This document shows, one piece after another, positions 25,865 through 34,749 of a stretch of 64,000 bases of DNA. The stretch comes from Mangrovimonas futianensis. GTDB taxonomy: Bacteria > Bacteroidota > Bacteroidia > Flavobacteriales > Flavobacteriaceae. The translations under genes were made by a program, and so were the position numbers. Positions within the stretch are counted from its first letter, which is position 1. Every line of letters begins with the position of its first letter. The stretch is from contig NZ_JAJJNF010000001.1 in assembly GCF_021245805.1 (NCBI RefSeq), positions 124,001 through 188,000 on the forward strand, written 5' to 3'. The notes beneath the pieces were generated by a model that saw nothing but the letters and a program-made list of their open reading frames with translations, searched no databases and had not been told where the DNA came from.

Positions 25865-27064
25865 TTAAGCTGTTTTTGCTTTTAAACGTTTCATTCTTTT
25901 CTTCACATTACCTTGAACCACATAGTGGTCAATAGTAGGTGCAAATACGTTCATCAATAATATGGCCAACATTACTCCCTCTGGGTAAGCTGGATTGAAC
26001 ACACGGATAAGGATAGAAATAAATCCTACCAAGAACCCGTAAATCCATTTTCCTTTATTAGTTTGTGAAGCTGTAACTGGATCTGTAGCCATGAAAACGG
26101 TACCGAAGGCAAAACCACCAATCAATAAATGGTGCCAGAATGGTGCACTCATTAATCCGTAGAACTTACTACCCTCTACAATCCAACCAGAACTTACAAC
26201 ACCGTTAAAGATTAAGCCCATTGCTATGGCTCCCAAAACAGAAGACAGCATAATTCTCCAACTTCCTATTTTGGTAAAAATCAAGAAAAGACCACCTAGT
26301 AAAATCAAGAAGGTTGAAGTCTCTCCCACCGAACCAGGAATAAAACCATAGAACATATCCATCCATGTATAATCAATGGTCTGCCCCTGAGCTAAACTAC
26401 CTAGTATAGTTTCACCAGACATGGCATCGACATTGGCTCCTGAAGCAATTTCATTAGCTCTTTCCACGGCACCATGTACCCATACTTTATCCCCTGACAT
26501 CCAGGTTGGATAAGCAAAGAACAAGAAAGCACGAATAGTTAAAGCCGGATTTAGGATGTTCATCCCAGTTCCTCCAAATACTTCTTTTCCGATAACAACA
26601 CCAAAGGCTACGGCTACAGCCAACATCCAAAGTGGTAGATCTACAGGTACGATTAAAGGAACCAACATTCCTGTTACCAAATAACCCTCTTCCACTTCAT
26701 GTCCCTTGATAGTAGCGAAAAGGAACTCAATTCCCAATCCAACACCATAGGAAACAATAACTAGTGGTAATACTTTTATCAATCCAATGTAAAACGCATC
26801 CCAAGACAAAAAGTCAACAGGTGCACCAGCTGAAATATAATGCTGATATCCCGCATTGAACATTCCAAAAATCAAACATGGTACCAAGGCCATGATAACG
26901 ATATTCATGGTACGTTTTAAATCATCGGCAGCCTTAATGTGAGTTCCACCATGGGTGGTATCATTAGGCATATATAGAAAAGTATGCAACGCATTGAACG
27001 CTGGTGCCATCTTGGTACCTTTATACTTTTCTTTTAAATTATGTAATGTACTTTTTAAACTCAT
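25865..27064 (-). CDS. nqrB: Na+-NQR subunit B (covalent FMN)
   Basis: 399 aa, about ten membrane helices. Sodium channel and riboflavin-carrying subunit. The flavinylated Thr is in PGSVGETSTF near residue 234. GGTGMNILNPAL and FMATDPVTASQT are conserved. Follows nqrA after 38 bp. Confidence 0.97.
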   Translation of the reverse strand: MSLKSTLHNLKEKYKGTKMAPAFNALHTFLYMPNDTTHGGTHIKAADDLKRTMNIVIMALVPCLIFGMFNAGYQHYISAGAPVDFLSWDAFYIGLIKVLPLVIVSYGVGLGIEFLFATIKGHEVEEGYLVTGMLVPLIVPVDLPLWMLAVAVAFGVVIGKEVFGGTGMNILNPALTIRAFLFFAYPTWMSGDKVWVHGAVERANEIASGANVDAMSGETILGSLAQGQTIDYTWMDMFYGFIPGSVGETSTFLILLGGLFLIFTKIGSWRIMLSSVLGAIAMGLIFNGVVSSGWIVEGSKFYGLMSAPFWHHLLIGGFAFGTVFMATDPVTASQTNKGKWIYGFLVGFISILIRVFNPAYPEGVMLAILLMNVFAPTIDHYVVQGNVKKRMKRLKAKTA

Positions 27065-27102
27065 TATTTCTTATTTTTCATTCTGAAGAACAAAACGAAT
27101 CA

Positions 27103-28458
27103 TTAACCTATTTCTTTAATCATCAAATCCAATCCTTCTCTAATAATCTTTTGATGTGGTTGTTTAGAAACACAAACAAATTCAGTTAAAGCAAAGTCCT
27201 CTGGCGCTACCTCATACATTCCTAAAGCTTCCATTTCATCTAGATCTTTATACATACAAGCTTTTAGAATTTGCATTGGATAGATATCTAAAGGAAAAAC
27301 TTCTTCATAATTACCAGTTACCACAAAAGCTCTATGCTCCCCGTTAGTATTTGTATCCAGTTCAAATTTCTTCTTAGGAGATAACCAAGAAAAGGTCAAC
27401 GCTCTAGAAGTCGATATTTTATTAAATATAGGTCTATTCCACCCGAAGAAATCATAATCATCTCCTTCTGGAATAACCGTTATGGTATTGCTATAATAGT
27501 CTAATGCACCATCTGGCTTCACTTGTTTCCCGGTTAAAACGTTCCCAGAAATAATTCGGTCGTTACCGTTTTGCTCCACTCCATTGTCATAAACCATTGT
27601 TGCTACTTCACTACCTATTTTGGTTTTAAAGTATCTTGGTTTTTTCACAGAAGATCCTGCTAACGCCACAACACGTTCTGCATTAAACTTACCTGTAAGT
27701 AACAATTCACCTATGATCACCAAATCTTGAGGATTAACCGTATAAACAGTTTCACCTTTATTAACAGGATCAATCCTATTGATTTGAGTTCCAACATTTC
27801 CAGAAGGGTGAGGACCACTTACTTTGTGAAGTGTAATTCCAGACAATCCTGCTAGAGGCGAATTGGAATTAGTTCCAACACTTACATGGATTTTACCTGA
27901 TGTCAACTTCCCTAAAGCATCAATAGCGGCTTGAAGTTCAGCTTCTTTACCTTGCAGAGTAAAATCATAATCTGCAGCCAAAGGCGCTGTACCATAAGCT
28001 GAAATAAAAATAGCTTTTGGCGATTTTGAAGGGTTAGCAATTACATCATAAGGACGTTGCTTGATAAAAACCCAAGCTCCTGATGCAAGCAAATAGGACT
28101 TTACTTTTTCTGCATCAGCTCCAGCGATATCAAATTTACCATGATCTACATAGCTTTGCTCTTTATCGGCTTTAATCTTGATAGCCATGATACGTCTTCT
28201 CGCTCCACGCTCTACTTCAACTACCTCACCAGATACTGGAGATACAAACTTCATTTCTTCAACATCTTTGTTGTAGAAAATAGTTTCACCTGCTTTAACT
28301 TTAGTACCCTCTTTTGCGATAAGTTTCGGAAGAACTCCGTGGAAATCTTCTGGTCTGATGGTGCAGAAGTTGCTAACAATGGCATTTTCCAGCCTTTTCT
28401 CAGCTTCACCAACAAGATTAATGGTCAGACCTTTTTTAATCTTAATGTCGTTTGACAT
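27103..28458 (-). CDS. nqrA: Na+-NQR subunit A
   Basis: 451 aa, cytoplasmic subunit that anchors the complex and takes part in quinone reduction. Begins IKIKKGLTINLVGEAE as in the family; SGPHPSGNVGTQI is a hallmark. It is the first gene of the complete nqrABCDEF operon. Confidence 0.96.
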   Translation of the reverse strand: MSNDIKIKKGLTINLVGEAEKRLENAIVSNFCTIRPEDFHGVLPKLIAKEGTKVKAGETIFYNKDVEEMKFVSPVSGEVVEVERGARRRIMAIKIKADKEQSYVDHGKFDIAGADAEKVKSYLLASGAWVFIKQRPYDVIANPSKSPKAIFISAYGTAPLAADYDFTLQGKEAELQAAIDALGKLTSGKIHVSVGTNSNSPLAGLSGITLHKVSGPHPSGNVGTQINRIDPVNKGETVYTVNPQDLVIIGELLLTGKFNAERVVALAGSSVKKPRYFKTKIGSEVATMVYDNGVEQNGNDRIISGNVLTGKQVKPDGALDYYSNTITVIPEGDDYDFFGWNRPIFNKISTSRALTFSWLSPKKKFELDTNTNGEHRAFVVTGNYEEVFPLDIYPMQILKACMYKDLDEMEALGMYEVAPEDFALTEFVCVSKQPHQKIIREGLDLMIKEIG

Positions 28459-28496
28459 AGGTTCAATATTGAATTTAATTGTGCAAAAAATCGACG

Positions 28497-28504
28497 CAAA
28501 TTTA
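28497..28504 (-). promoter_or_regulatory. -7 promoter element of the nqr operon
   Basis: Reads TAAATTTG on the minus strand, an exact TANNTTTG match 39 nt before the nqrA ATG. No clear TTG at -33. Confidence 0.45.
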
Positions 28505-28879
28505 CAAACTTAATAGAAATAATGAACTTTTTAATGAATGCTAATTATTTATTTATACTTATTCTAAATAGCTTTAAACAGTACATTTTAAATATCTGTT
28601 AATCTGACAATTAATACAATATTTCTCCTGGTAAAAGGCCTTTATACCCCGTATACTGAAATTTCCATATCAATTTCGCACAAATATTTCCTTTAAACAA
28701 TTAAAAAACCGCACCCTTATTAAGACAAACCCACCTTCTTAATTTCAAAAACCATGTACTTCATAAATAAGCATTATTTCTTCATCATTTAATTCAATAC
28801 AAAAGATATCACATTAGAAATTTAATTAAAAGGCTGCTCTTTAAGCACAATTAAAGGAACTAAATGAATTTCGAAATAG

Positions 28880-28912
28880 AAAAAAGGCCTGCTTCTTTTG
28901 AAACAGGCCTCT
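28880..28912 (-). terminator. terminator of the glycosyltransferase gene
   Basis: Stem AGGCCTG / CAGGCCT with a long partly paired loop and a six-T run on the minus strand, 27 bp past the stop. Confidence 0.75.
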
Positions 28913-28938
28913 CTCACCATATGCCCCTTATTATTATT

Positions 28939-30336
28939 TTAAGCTGTTGGTAAATCCCTAGTTAACCAACCTCTTCTACTGGCCGTAGCAATAGCATATG
29001 GCGTAATCCAAAACAATCCAAATGTATACAGGATACTATATGAATAGGCCCAAAAGGACTCAGAAAATTTGTACCGTTTGGCATAGAAAAGCATTGGGAA
29101 ACTTGAAAAGATTAAAATACCCAACAACGTCGAACTAATAAAAAGCACCGGATGTGTTAATATGAATAGTAACATAAATATCAAAAATGGATAACACATC
29201 ACAATTTTAAAGGATTGGTTTAAAAAGAGAAGTCTAGCTCCCGACTTTGAACCTTCCCTAAAATTGGTGAATACATATTTAGCCATGGCAATATTTTCCC
29301 TGACATTACTCCTACCCCATCTAATGAACATTTTGTAAAGGCCTTTATACTTTTCTGGCACGTTTGTATAAGCATAAGCATTTCTTTGGAATAGAACATA
29401 ATACCCTTGCTTCAATATCATGTTAGTCATCGCTCGGTCCTCTCCAATGTCTGATGGCTGTCCCATAAACGTCTGATTAATCCACTCATCCAAACATGCA
29501 AATACAGCAGATCTTCTATAAGCCGCTAAAGCCCCAGGGGTACACAATACTGAATTTAATTGACTTTCGGCTGACCTTACGAATTCAAAACTTAGCACAA
29601 AACTGACATTAAGCATTTTCGGCAACAATGCCTTCTCATTATTTAGAACTCTAATGTTTCCAGCTACAGCCCCACATTTCTCATTAACAACAAAAGGACT
29701 TACCAGGTTTTTAAGTGTATCAGAATCTACAACTGAATCACTATCAACCGTGACAAAAATATCTCCTTTACCCATTTTAAAACCACGATAGAGCGCATGC
29801 CGCTTCCCATGATTTTTAGGTTGCTGCAGGATTGTAACGCGATCTCCCAAAACTTTTTTAGCCTCATTCATCCAGAACCAAGTATTATCTTGACTTCCAT
29901 CATCTATGGCCAACAATTCCAATTTATCTTCAGGATACTCGCTTTGAGCTAGACTCAATAAAGTAGCATACACTTGTTTCCCTTCATTGTATGCAGGAAC
30001 AATCACAGTACAAGTAGGCAATTCCTCATCTGAAACTGCCTTGACTGAGCGATATCTAAAATATAAATAAAGGGTGTAAAGGAAGTAACCTCCTTTGAAA
30101 AAGAATAAACCAGTGGCTATCCAAAAGAAAATGGCTCCAATAGTAGAGTTCAATCGCTCTTCTCTAAAGGCTAAAAATTGTTCTTGATAATATACAGCAA
30201 GAAAAGCTGCAATAATCATTAGCAGAAAAGTTCCCGCCAAAACAAAAGTATTTCGTGGATTGAAAGTTTTATTTGTTTGATGATTTTGATTTGGATGATC
30301 CAAATTCAATTCTGAGGGAATATTATTTTTTCTCAT
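28939..30336 (-). CDS. membrane family 2 glycosyltransferase (hyaluronan/chitin-synthase-like)
   Basis: 465 aa. Two N-terminal membrane helices (residues about 32-52 and 68-92), a cytosolic GT2 domain and three C-terminal helices. Catalytic motifs in order: DDGSQDNT, VDSDSVVDSD (DxD), GEDRAMTN (general-base region) and FIRWGRSN (the R/QxxRW motif of processive synthases). The motifs suggest a processive beta-polysaccharide synthase, but no chaperone or hydrolase genes are beside it. Single gene with own terminator. Confidence 0.88.
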   Translation of the reverse strand: MRKNNIPSELNLDHPNQNHQTNKTFNPRNTFVLAGTFLLMIIAAFLAVYYQEQFLAFREERLNSTIGAIFFWIATGLFFFKGGYFLYTLYLYFRYRSVKAVSDEELPTCTVIVPAYNEGKQVYATLLSLAQSEYPEDKLELLAIDDGSQDNTWFWMNEAKKVLGDRVTILQQPKNHGKRHALYRGFKMGKGDIFVTVDSDSVVDSDTLKNLVSPFVVNEKCGAVAGNIRVLNNEKALLPKMLNVSFVLSFEFVRSAESQLNSVLCTPGALAAYRRSAVFACLDEWINQTFMGQPSDIGEDRAMTNMILKQGYYVLFQRNAYAYTNVPEKYKGLYKMFIRWGRSNVRENIAMAKYVFTNFREGSKSGARLLFLNQSFKIVMCYPFLIFMLLFILTHPVLFISSTLLGILIFSSFPMLFYAKRYKFSESFWAYSYSILYTFGLFWITPYAIATASRRGWLTRDLPTA

Positions 30337-30529
30337 TAATTATGTTTCGATTTGTTCAATTTGATTTCACAGACTCCTATTCAATCCCTGTGCCATTCAG
30401 AAAAACAAACAAATTAAAGGCTCTACTAGCCTTCATCGATTTCAAAACCGTATAATTTTTACACAAACCAGGGACAGATTACACACTTTCTGATACACCT
30501 TCTATTAAAATAAATCCTTAAAAATTTTA

Positions 30530-30565
30530 ATACATAAGATATTTATGTATATTTGACTTATGTAT
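30530..30565. promoter_or_regulatory. PadR operator and promoter overlapping its own start codon
   Basis: Perfect inverted repeat ATACATAA (30530-30537) and TTATGTAT (30543-30550), 5-nt spacer. A third copy TTATGTAT at 30558-30565 covers the ATG (30560-30562). Between them, TATATTTG at 30548-30555 is an exact -7 box. Binding of a PadR dimer would block RNA polymerase. The expected transcription start falls near the ATG, so the message may be leaderless. Confidence 0.65.
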
Positions 30566-30898
30566 TCAAAAGATCTAATAAAAGGAACACTTCAACCCAT
30601 CATTTTAAAACTTCTTGAGGAGAACAATAAAATGTATGGTTATGAAATCACTCAAAGAGTAAAAGAACTTACCAATGGTAAAATTGAAATTACTGAGGGC
30701 GCTCTTTATCCCATGCTTCATAAATTGGAAGCTGACAAAATTTTAAGTACAGAAAAAGTGTACATAGGCAAAAGGGTAAGAAAATATTACCACTTGACCC
30801 AAAACGGCAAGCAGGTAGTAGGTGAAAAAATTAACGAGCTATCAGACTTTCTATCTACCATGCAACTTATTATCAAACCTAAAACCAATATGATATGA
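30560..30898 (+). CDS. PadR-family transcriptional regulator
   Basis: 112 aa, one-domain (PadR-s2 type). Winged-helix landmarks: LLEENNKMYGYEITQRVKEL, then EGALYPMLHKLE (recognition helix) and KYYHLTQNGK (wing). Likely a dimeric repressor of its own operon, given the operator above. It overlaps the next gene by 4 bp (ATGA). The next gene's HAAS-like domain is the usual partner of PadR genes. Confidence 0.93.
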   Translation: MYSKDLIKGTLQPIILKLLEENNKMYGYEITQRVKELTNGKIEITEGALYPMLHKLEADKILSTEKVYIGKRVRKYYHLTQNGKQVVGEKINELSDFLSTMQLIIKPKTNMI

Positions 30899-31314
30899 AT
30901 CTAACAGAAAATCATATAGCTCAAATAAAGCATGATATTATGTTGAGAGGTGTTACACTTGAAGATTTATCCGATAGTTTGCTAGACCATATTTGTTGCG
31001 TTCTGGAACAAACTTCAGAAACTGATTTTGAAACGGCTTACGAACAGGCAATTGATGCATTTGGAGAAGCCGGCCTGGAACATATTGAAATAGAAACACA
31101 ATTATTAATCACCCATAAAAAGCAAATTACCATGAAAAAAACCATGTATTTCTTAGGTTACATCGCCGTAGCAATTAGCACGACCGGTGTCTTGTTTAAA
31201 ATCCAACATTGGCCGGGTGCTAGTGTTTTAATCACGTTGGGAATTGTCATCCTAAACTTCGGATTTCTACCCATGTATTTTTATGACAAATACAAAAACG
31301 CTATCAGTAGTTAG
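30895..31314 (+). CDS. HAAS-like small membrane protein, PadR partner
   Basis: 139 aa. The N-terminal 75 residues are helical and contain LEDLSDSLLDHICCVLE and FGEAGLEHIEI, like the HAAS / DUF1700 domains encoded next to PadR genes. The last 55 residues hold two membrane helices (YFLGYIAVAISTTGVLF and VLITLGIVILNFGFLPMY). It starts inside the padR stop and shares 4 bp (TTAG) with the end of the facing kinase gene. Possible membrane sensor; signal unknown. Confidence 0.75.
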   Translation: MNLTENHIAQIKHDIMLRGVTLEDLSDSLLDHICCVLEQTSETDFETAYEQAIDAFGEAGLEHIEIETQLLITHKKQITMKKTMYFLGYIAVAISTTGVLFKIQHWPGASVLITLGIVILNFGFLPMYFYDKYKNAISS

Positions 31315-32795
31315 TGATTAAGTTTTTTTAACTTCGGTAACAAGGGCGCATTTTTATCTTGATATTGCTCCATATGCTCAATTATTTGATCCAACAACTC
31401 GATCGCTCTCAAAATATGAGGACCTTTGTTTAGCATAATACATTCCGCCTTTGTTGCCGTTACTGCATCAGTAATTTCAGACCTACTGGGAAGTCCTTTC
31501 TTAGCCAGCTTTTCAAGAACTTGAGTAGCCCAAACAATGGGAATATGGCAGGCATTGCACAATGCCAGCATTTCCTTTTGGATGTAACCCAAATCCTTCC
31601 AACTTGTTTCAATAGCCAAATCACCTCTCGCTATCATCACTCCTACCTTTGGCGCTTTTAAGGCTTCCAATAAAATATCTTCCAAATGGTTAAATGCAGC
31701 TTGGGTCTCAATTTTATAAATTACTCCTAAAGACTCAAAAGCATCCAATTCCTTTAAACATTCATGCATTTCCTGAACATCACTAACAGAGTTAACGAAG
31801 GAAAAATTGACAATATCGGCATATTTTGCAATAAACTTTAAGTTCACCCTATCGGTGTGGGTCAAACCTCTTATATTGAGATTGGAATCAGGAAAATTAA
31901 TTCCTTTATCCGCTTTCAATTTGACACCTTTTTCATCGGATCTAAGAATTTTAACGGTGGCAATATCTCCTTCCAAATCCACTATTTCTCCCTTTATAGC
32001 ACCATCATCAAAATACACCCGATTTCCCTCATGGAGATAATCAAAAACTTCGGGCAATGTACAGGCAATGATTGCTGGTGACCGCATAGTACCGTTTTTA
32101 TCATATTGCGCCTTTCTCCCAACTAAAGGGACTCTGGACAATTGTAACTCATCACCTTCATAAAGAACAATACCTTTTTTTACTTCCCCAGTTCTTATTT
32201 TAGGTCCACTTATGTCCATGGCAATTATGGTTCTTCTCCCAAGTTTTGCATCTACGGCCTTAATATGTTGTATGATATCGAACCAATCTTCTTGAGTGTC
32301 ATGAGCACAATTTATACGCGCTATTTTCATACCCTTGACAATCATTTTTTCAACGGTTTCTCTATCATTTGCAACATAACCAGGCATGGTCACCATGATC
32401 CTTTGTTTTCTATTTTCAGGGGACCTCCCAAACAAAACATTGGTTTTTTCAGTCAACAATCGCTCACTATCTAAAATTGAAACCTTAAAATCCTGCGGCC
32501 AGTCAATAGACTTATTAAGCAACTTCAACAAATAGTAGCGCGTAATTTTCAAACTAGCCTCAGTATGGGCTTCTGCCCTAGCCAATCTAGACATTCCCAA
32601 AATACCCAACTGATGTTGCAATTCGCGTAGATCAAACGAGCGTAAGGTGAGATAATGTATCAAGTTAATCGCACTCTTTTCATGGTCCGGGTGAATATCC
32701 TTGAGCACACGTTTGTAATTGTGTTGATCTTGAATTAATTTCTCAAGAATCACATCAATTTCTTCTACCATTTTTGTAAGATCTGTTGTCTCCAT
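31311..32795 (-). CDS. atypical pyruvate kinase with N-terminal extension and no C-domain
   Basis: 494 aa. About 125 helical residues precede the barrel, and the chain ends about 45 residues after the MLNKGPHI segment, so the usual allosteric C-domain is absent. Barrel motifs: ARINCAH (160-165), MDISGPKIRTG (193-203), VIYKIETQAAF with catalytic K361, and IARGDLAIE (388-396). Compared with muscle enzyme, the K+ site is changed (NFSH to NCAH, DTKGPE to DISGPK). Lys at the Glu117 position marks K+-independent enzymes. It probably converts phosphoenolpyruvate to pyruvate, but the role should be treated as predicted. Confidence 0.78.
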   Translation of the reverse strand: METTDLTKMVEEIDVILEKLIQDQHNYKRVLKDIHPDHEKSAINLIHYLTLRSFDLRELQHQLGILGMSRLARAEAHTEASLKITRYYLLKLLNKSIDWPQDFKVSILDSERLLTEKTNVLFGRSPENRKQRIMVTMPGYVANDRETVEKMIVKGMKIARINCAHDTQEDWFDIIQHIKAVDAKLGRRTIIAMDISGPKIRTGEVKKGIVLYEGDELQLSRVPLVGRKAQYDKNGTMRSPAIIACTLPEVFDYLHEGNRVYFDDGAIKGEIVDLEGDIATVKILRSDEKGVKLKADKGINFPDSNLNIRGLTHTDRVNLKFIAKYADIVNFSFVNSVSDVQEMHECLKELDAFESLGVIYKIETQAAFNHLEDILLEALKAPKVGVMIARGDLAIETSWKDLGYIQKEMLALCNACHIPIVWATQVLEKLAKKGLPSRSEITDAVTATKAECIMLNKGPHILRAIELLDQIIEHMEQYQDKNAPLLPKLKKLNH

Positions 32796-33009
32796 AACTT
32801 TCTAAAACAAATTTCCCTAAAACTTTCTGGAAAAATGATGATTTAGATCAGTTTAGCAACCTCCCTAAATCTCAACCTATTGAAATTATTGTAAAGTTAA
32901 TAATATCAACCGCTCCAACCTTTTTTAAAAGGTTAATTTTAGGGTCATCATGAACCCTTTATAACAAGGCATAAAATTTGATTATATTTACAAAACAAAT
33001 GACAAACGA

Positions 33010-34263
33010 ATGGTAATCCGACTAACTCTAACGCTCCTATTTCTTCTTTTTTCAATTAACATCGATGCTCAGGTCACCAGAGAAGTCAACCCGCCCGAAC
33101 ACATTAAAACAATCACTTTTAAAGGAGACACCAACGAAAGTCAGCTCCCAGTTATCAAGTTAGGAGATTTTATTCAATTGGAATTTGATGCCTTGAATGG
33201 GGAAGAAGCTGACTTCTACTATAAAATAGAATATTATAATTTTGATTGGACACCTTCTGTATTAGCTAAAGCGGAGTTTATGGATGGCTATGATAATCAA
33301 AGAATAAGGACCTATCAAAATTCGTTCAACACTTATCAAATTTATTCTCATTACGAGCTTACTATTCCTAATGAAAGAACACGTGGCTTAAAGATTTCTG
33401 GAAACTACATGATTCATATTTACAATGAGTATGATGAATTGGTATTTTCTAGAAAATTCATGATTTATGAACAAAGTGCTCAAGTTGGAGTTGCTATTAA
33501 ACGATCTAGAGATGTTAGGTTTATTGAAGAAAAACAAAGTGTCGATATATCCATCAACTCTAGCTCTATTGAGTTCACCAATCCTGATCAGACGATAAAA
33601 ACCTTAATTATTCAAAATAATAATTTAAACTCTGCTATCTCCAACCTGAAGCCTCAATACACCATGGGTAATGAATTAATCTACAAATACACCAAGGAAT
33701 CTAGTTTCTGGGCCGGCAATGAGTACTTTTATTTTGACAATAAAGACATAAGAGCGGCCAATAATGCCATTCAATTTATTGAATTACATGACCTTTATAA
33801 CAATTATTTATTTACCAATATTGCCAGAAAAGATCGTCCATATACTTACAATCCAGATATCAATGGAAATTTCATAATAACCGCCCTTGACGTAGAAAAT
33901 CCTAGTATTGAAGCCGATTATGCTTGGATTCATTTCTCCTTATTGGCCAACGAACCATTCCTGGGCAAAACACCTTATATATATGGAAATTATAACAACT
34001 ATGCTATAAGTAAGGAAAATGAAATGACCTATAATGCAGATAGAAATGTCTATGAGGGATTCCTTTTATTGAAACAAGGATTTTACAATTACAAGTATGT
34101 TCTTGTAGATAGAAAAGGAAATATAGATGAAGGAGCTATTGGCGGCAATTTTTATCAAACCGAAAACAACTATAAAGTCTTAGTTTATTTTAGAGATTTA
34201 GGTAGTAGATTTGATCGTTTGGTTGGAATGGGAGAGGCTAGCTCTATTAATATTTCAAACTAA
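33010..34263 (+). CDS. T9SS plug-type protein (DUF5103)
   Basis: 417 aa with signal peptide MVIRLTLTLLFLLFSINIDAQ. The mature part fits DUF5103 (PF17116): KTITFKGDTNESQLPVIKLGD, YYKIEYYNFDWTPS and a C-terminal Ig-like carbohydrate-binding-type module (YIYGNYNNYAIS, LLKQGFYNYKYV). The family includes the plug that seals the large SprA translocon of the T9SS. Its presence agrees with the T9SS cargo in this window. Confidence 0.85.
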   Translation: MVIRLTLTLLFLLFSINIDAQVTREVNPPEHIKTITFKGDTNESQLPVIKLGDFIQLEFDALNGEEADFYYKIEYYNFDWTPSVLAKAEFMDGYDNQRIRTYQNSFNTYQIYSHYELTIPNERTRGLKISGNYMIHIYNEYDELVFSRKFMIYEQSAQVGVAIKRSRDVRFIEEKQSVDISINSSSIEFTNPDQTIKTLIIQNNNLNSAISNLKPQYTMGNELIYKYTKESSFWAGNEYFYFDNKDIRAANNAIQFIELHDLYNNYLFTNIARKDRPYTYNPDINGNFIITALDVENPSIEADYAWIHFSLLANEPFLGKTPYIYGNYNNYAISKENEMTYNADRNVYEGFLLLKQGFYNYKYVLVDRKGNIDEGAIGGNFYQTENNYKVLVYFRDLGSRFDRLVGMGEASSINISN

Positions 34264-34362
34264 AATGCTGACAATCATCATTAACATCTATTTTTTTACA
34301 TTTTACAATTAAAATTTCTTATTTTAGCAAGAACCAAAACTTTTTTAAGCGTTTAGCCAAAA

Positions 34363-34749
34363 ATGGTACAGCAAGTCACGAGGGGGATTAAAATTTCTGT
34401 AGAAACCACTTTTGAAGGAACTTTCTATAAGAATTATAGGATTCAATTTGCCTATGGATACAAAGTAACAATTGAGAACCAGAGCAAAGATGTGGTTCAA
34501 TTACTTGCCCGACATTGGACCATTAAAGATGCATTAAATCACATTGAAACCGTCAATGGAGAAGGAGTTATTGGAAAAAAACCAGTCTTAAACCCAGGAG
34601 AATCACACACCTATACTTCAGGCTGTTTGTTATCTTCTCCTTTCGGCTGCATGAGCGGTCATTTTAATATGGTCAATTTTTCTTCAGCCAATAAGTTTCA
34701 GGTGATTATCCCAAGCTTTAAGCTAAGTGCTCCATTTGCACTTAATTAA
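34363..34749 (+). CDS. apaG: ApaG protein
   Basis: 128 aa, full length. Single Ig-like beta-sandwich domain. Family motif GEGVIGKKPVLNPGESHTYTSGC (seen as GVIGKKPVL and NPGESHTYTSG). Linked in other bacteria to Co2+/Mg2+ efflux phenotypes; molecular role unsettled. Its stop is shared with the facing gene in the palindrome TTAATTAA (34742-34749). Confidence 0.93.
   Translation: MVQQVTRGIKISVETTFEGTFYKNYRIQFAYGYKVTIENQSKDVVQLLARHWTIKDALNHIETVNGEGVIGKKPVLNPGESHTYTSGCLLSSPFGCMSGHFNMVNFSSANKFQVIIPSFKLSAPFALN

Larger units (their letters stand above)
28459..28938. other. 480-bp AT-rich gap between nqrA and the glycosyltransferase gene
   Basis: Contains the nqr promoter at its left end and the glycosyltransferase terminator at its right end. 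In the middle (about 28520-28870) I find no supported gene, RNA or repeat. Confidence 0.4.
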
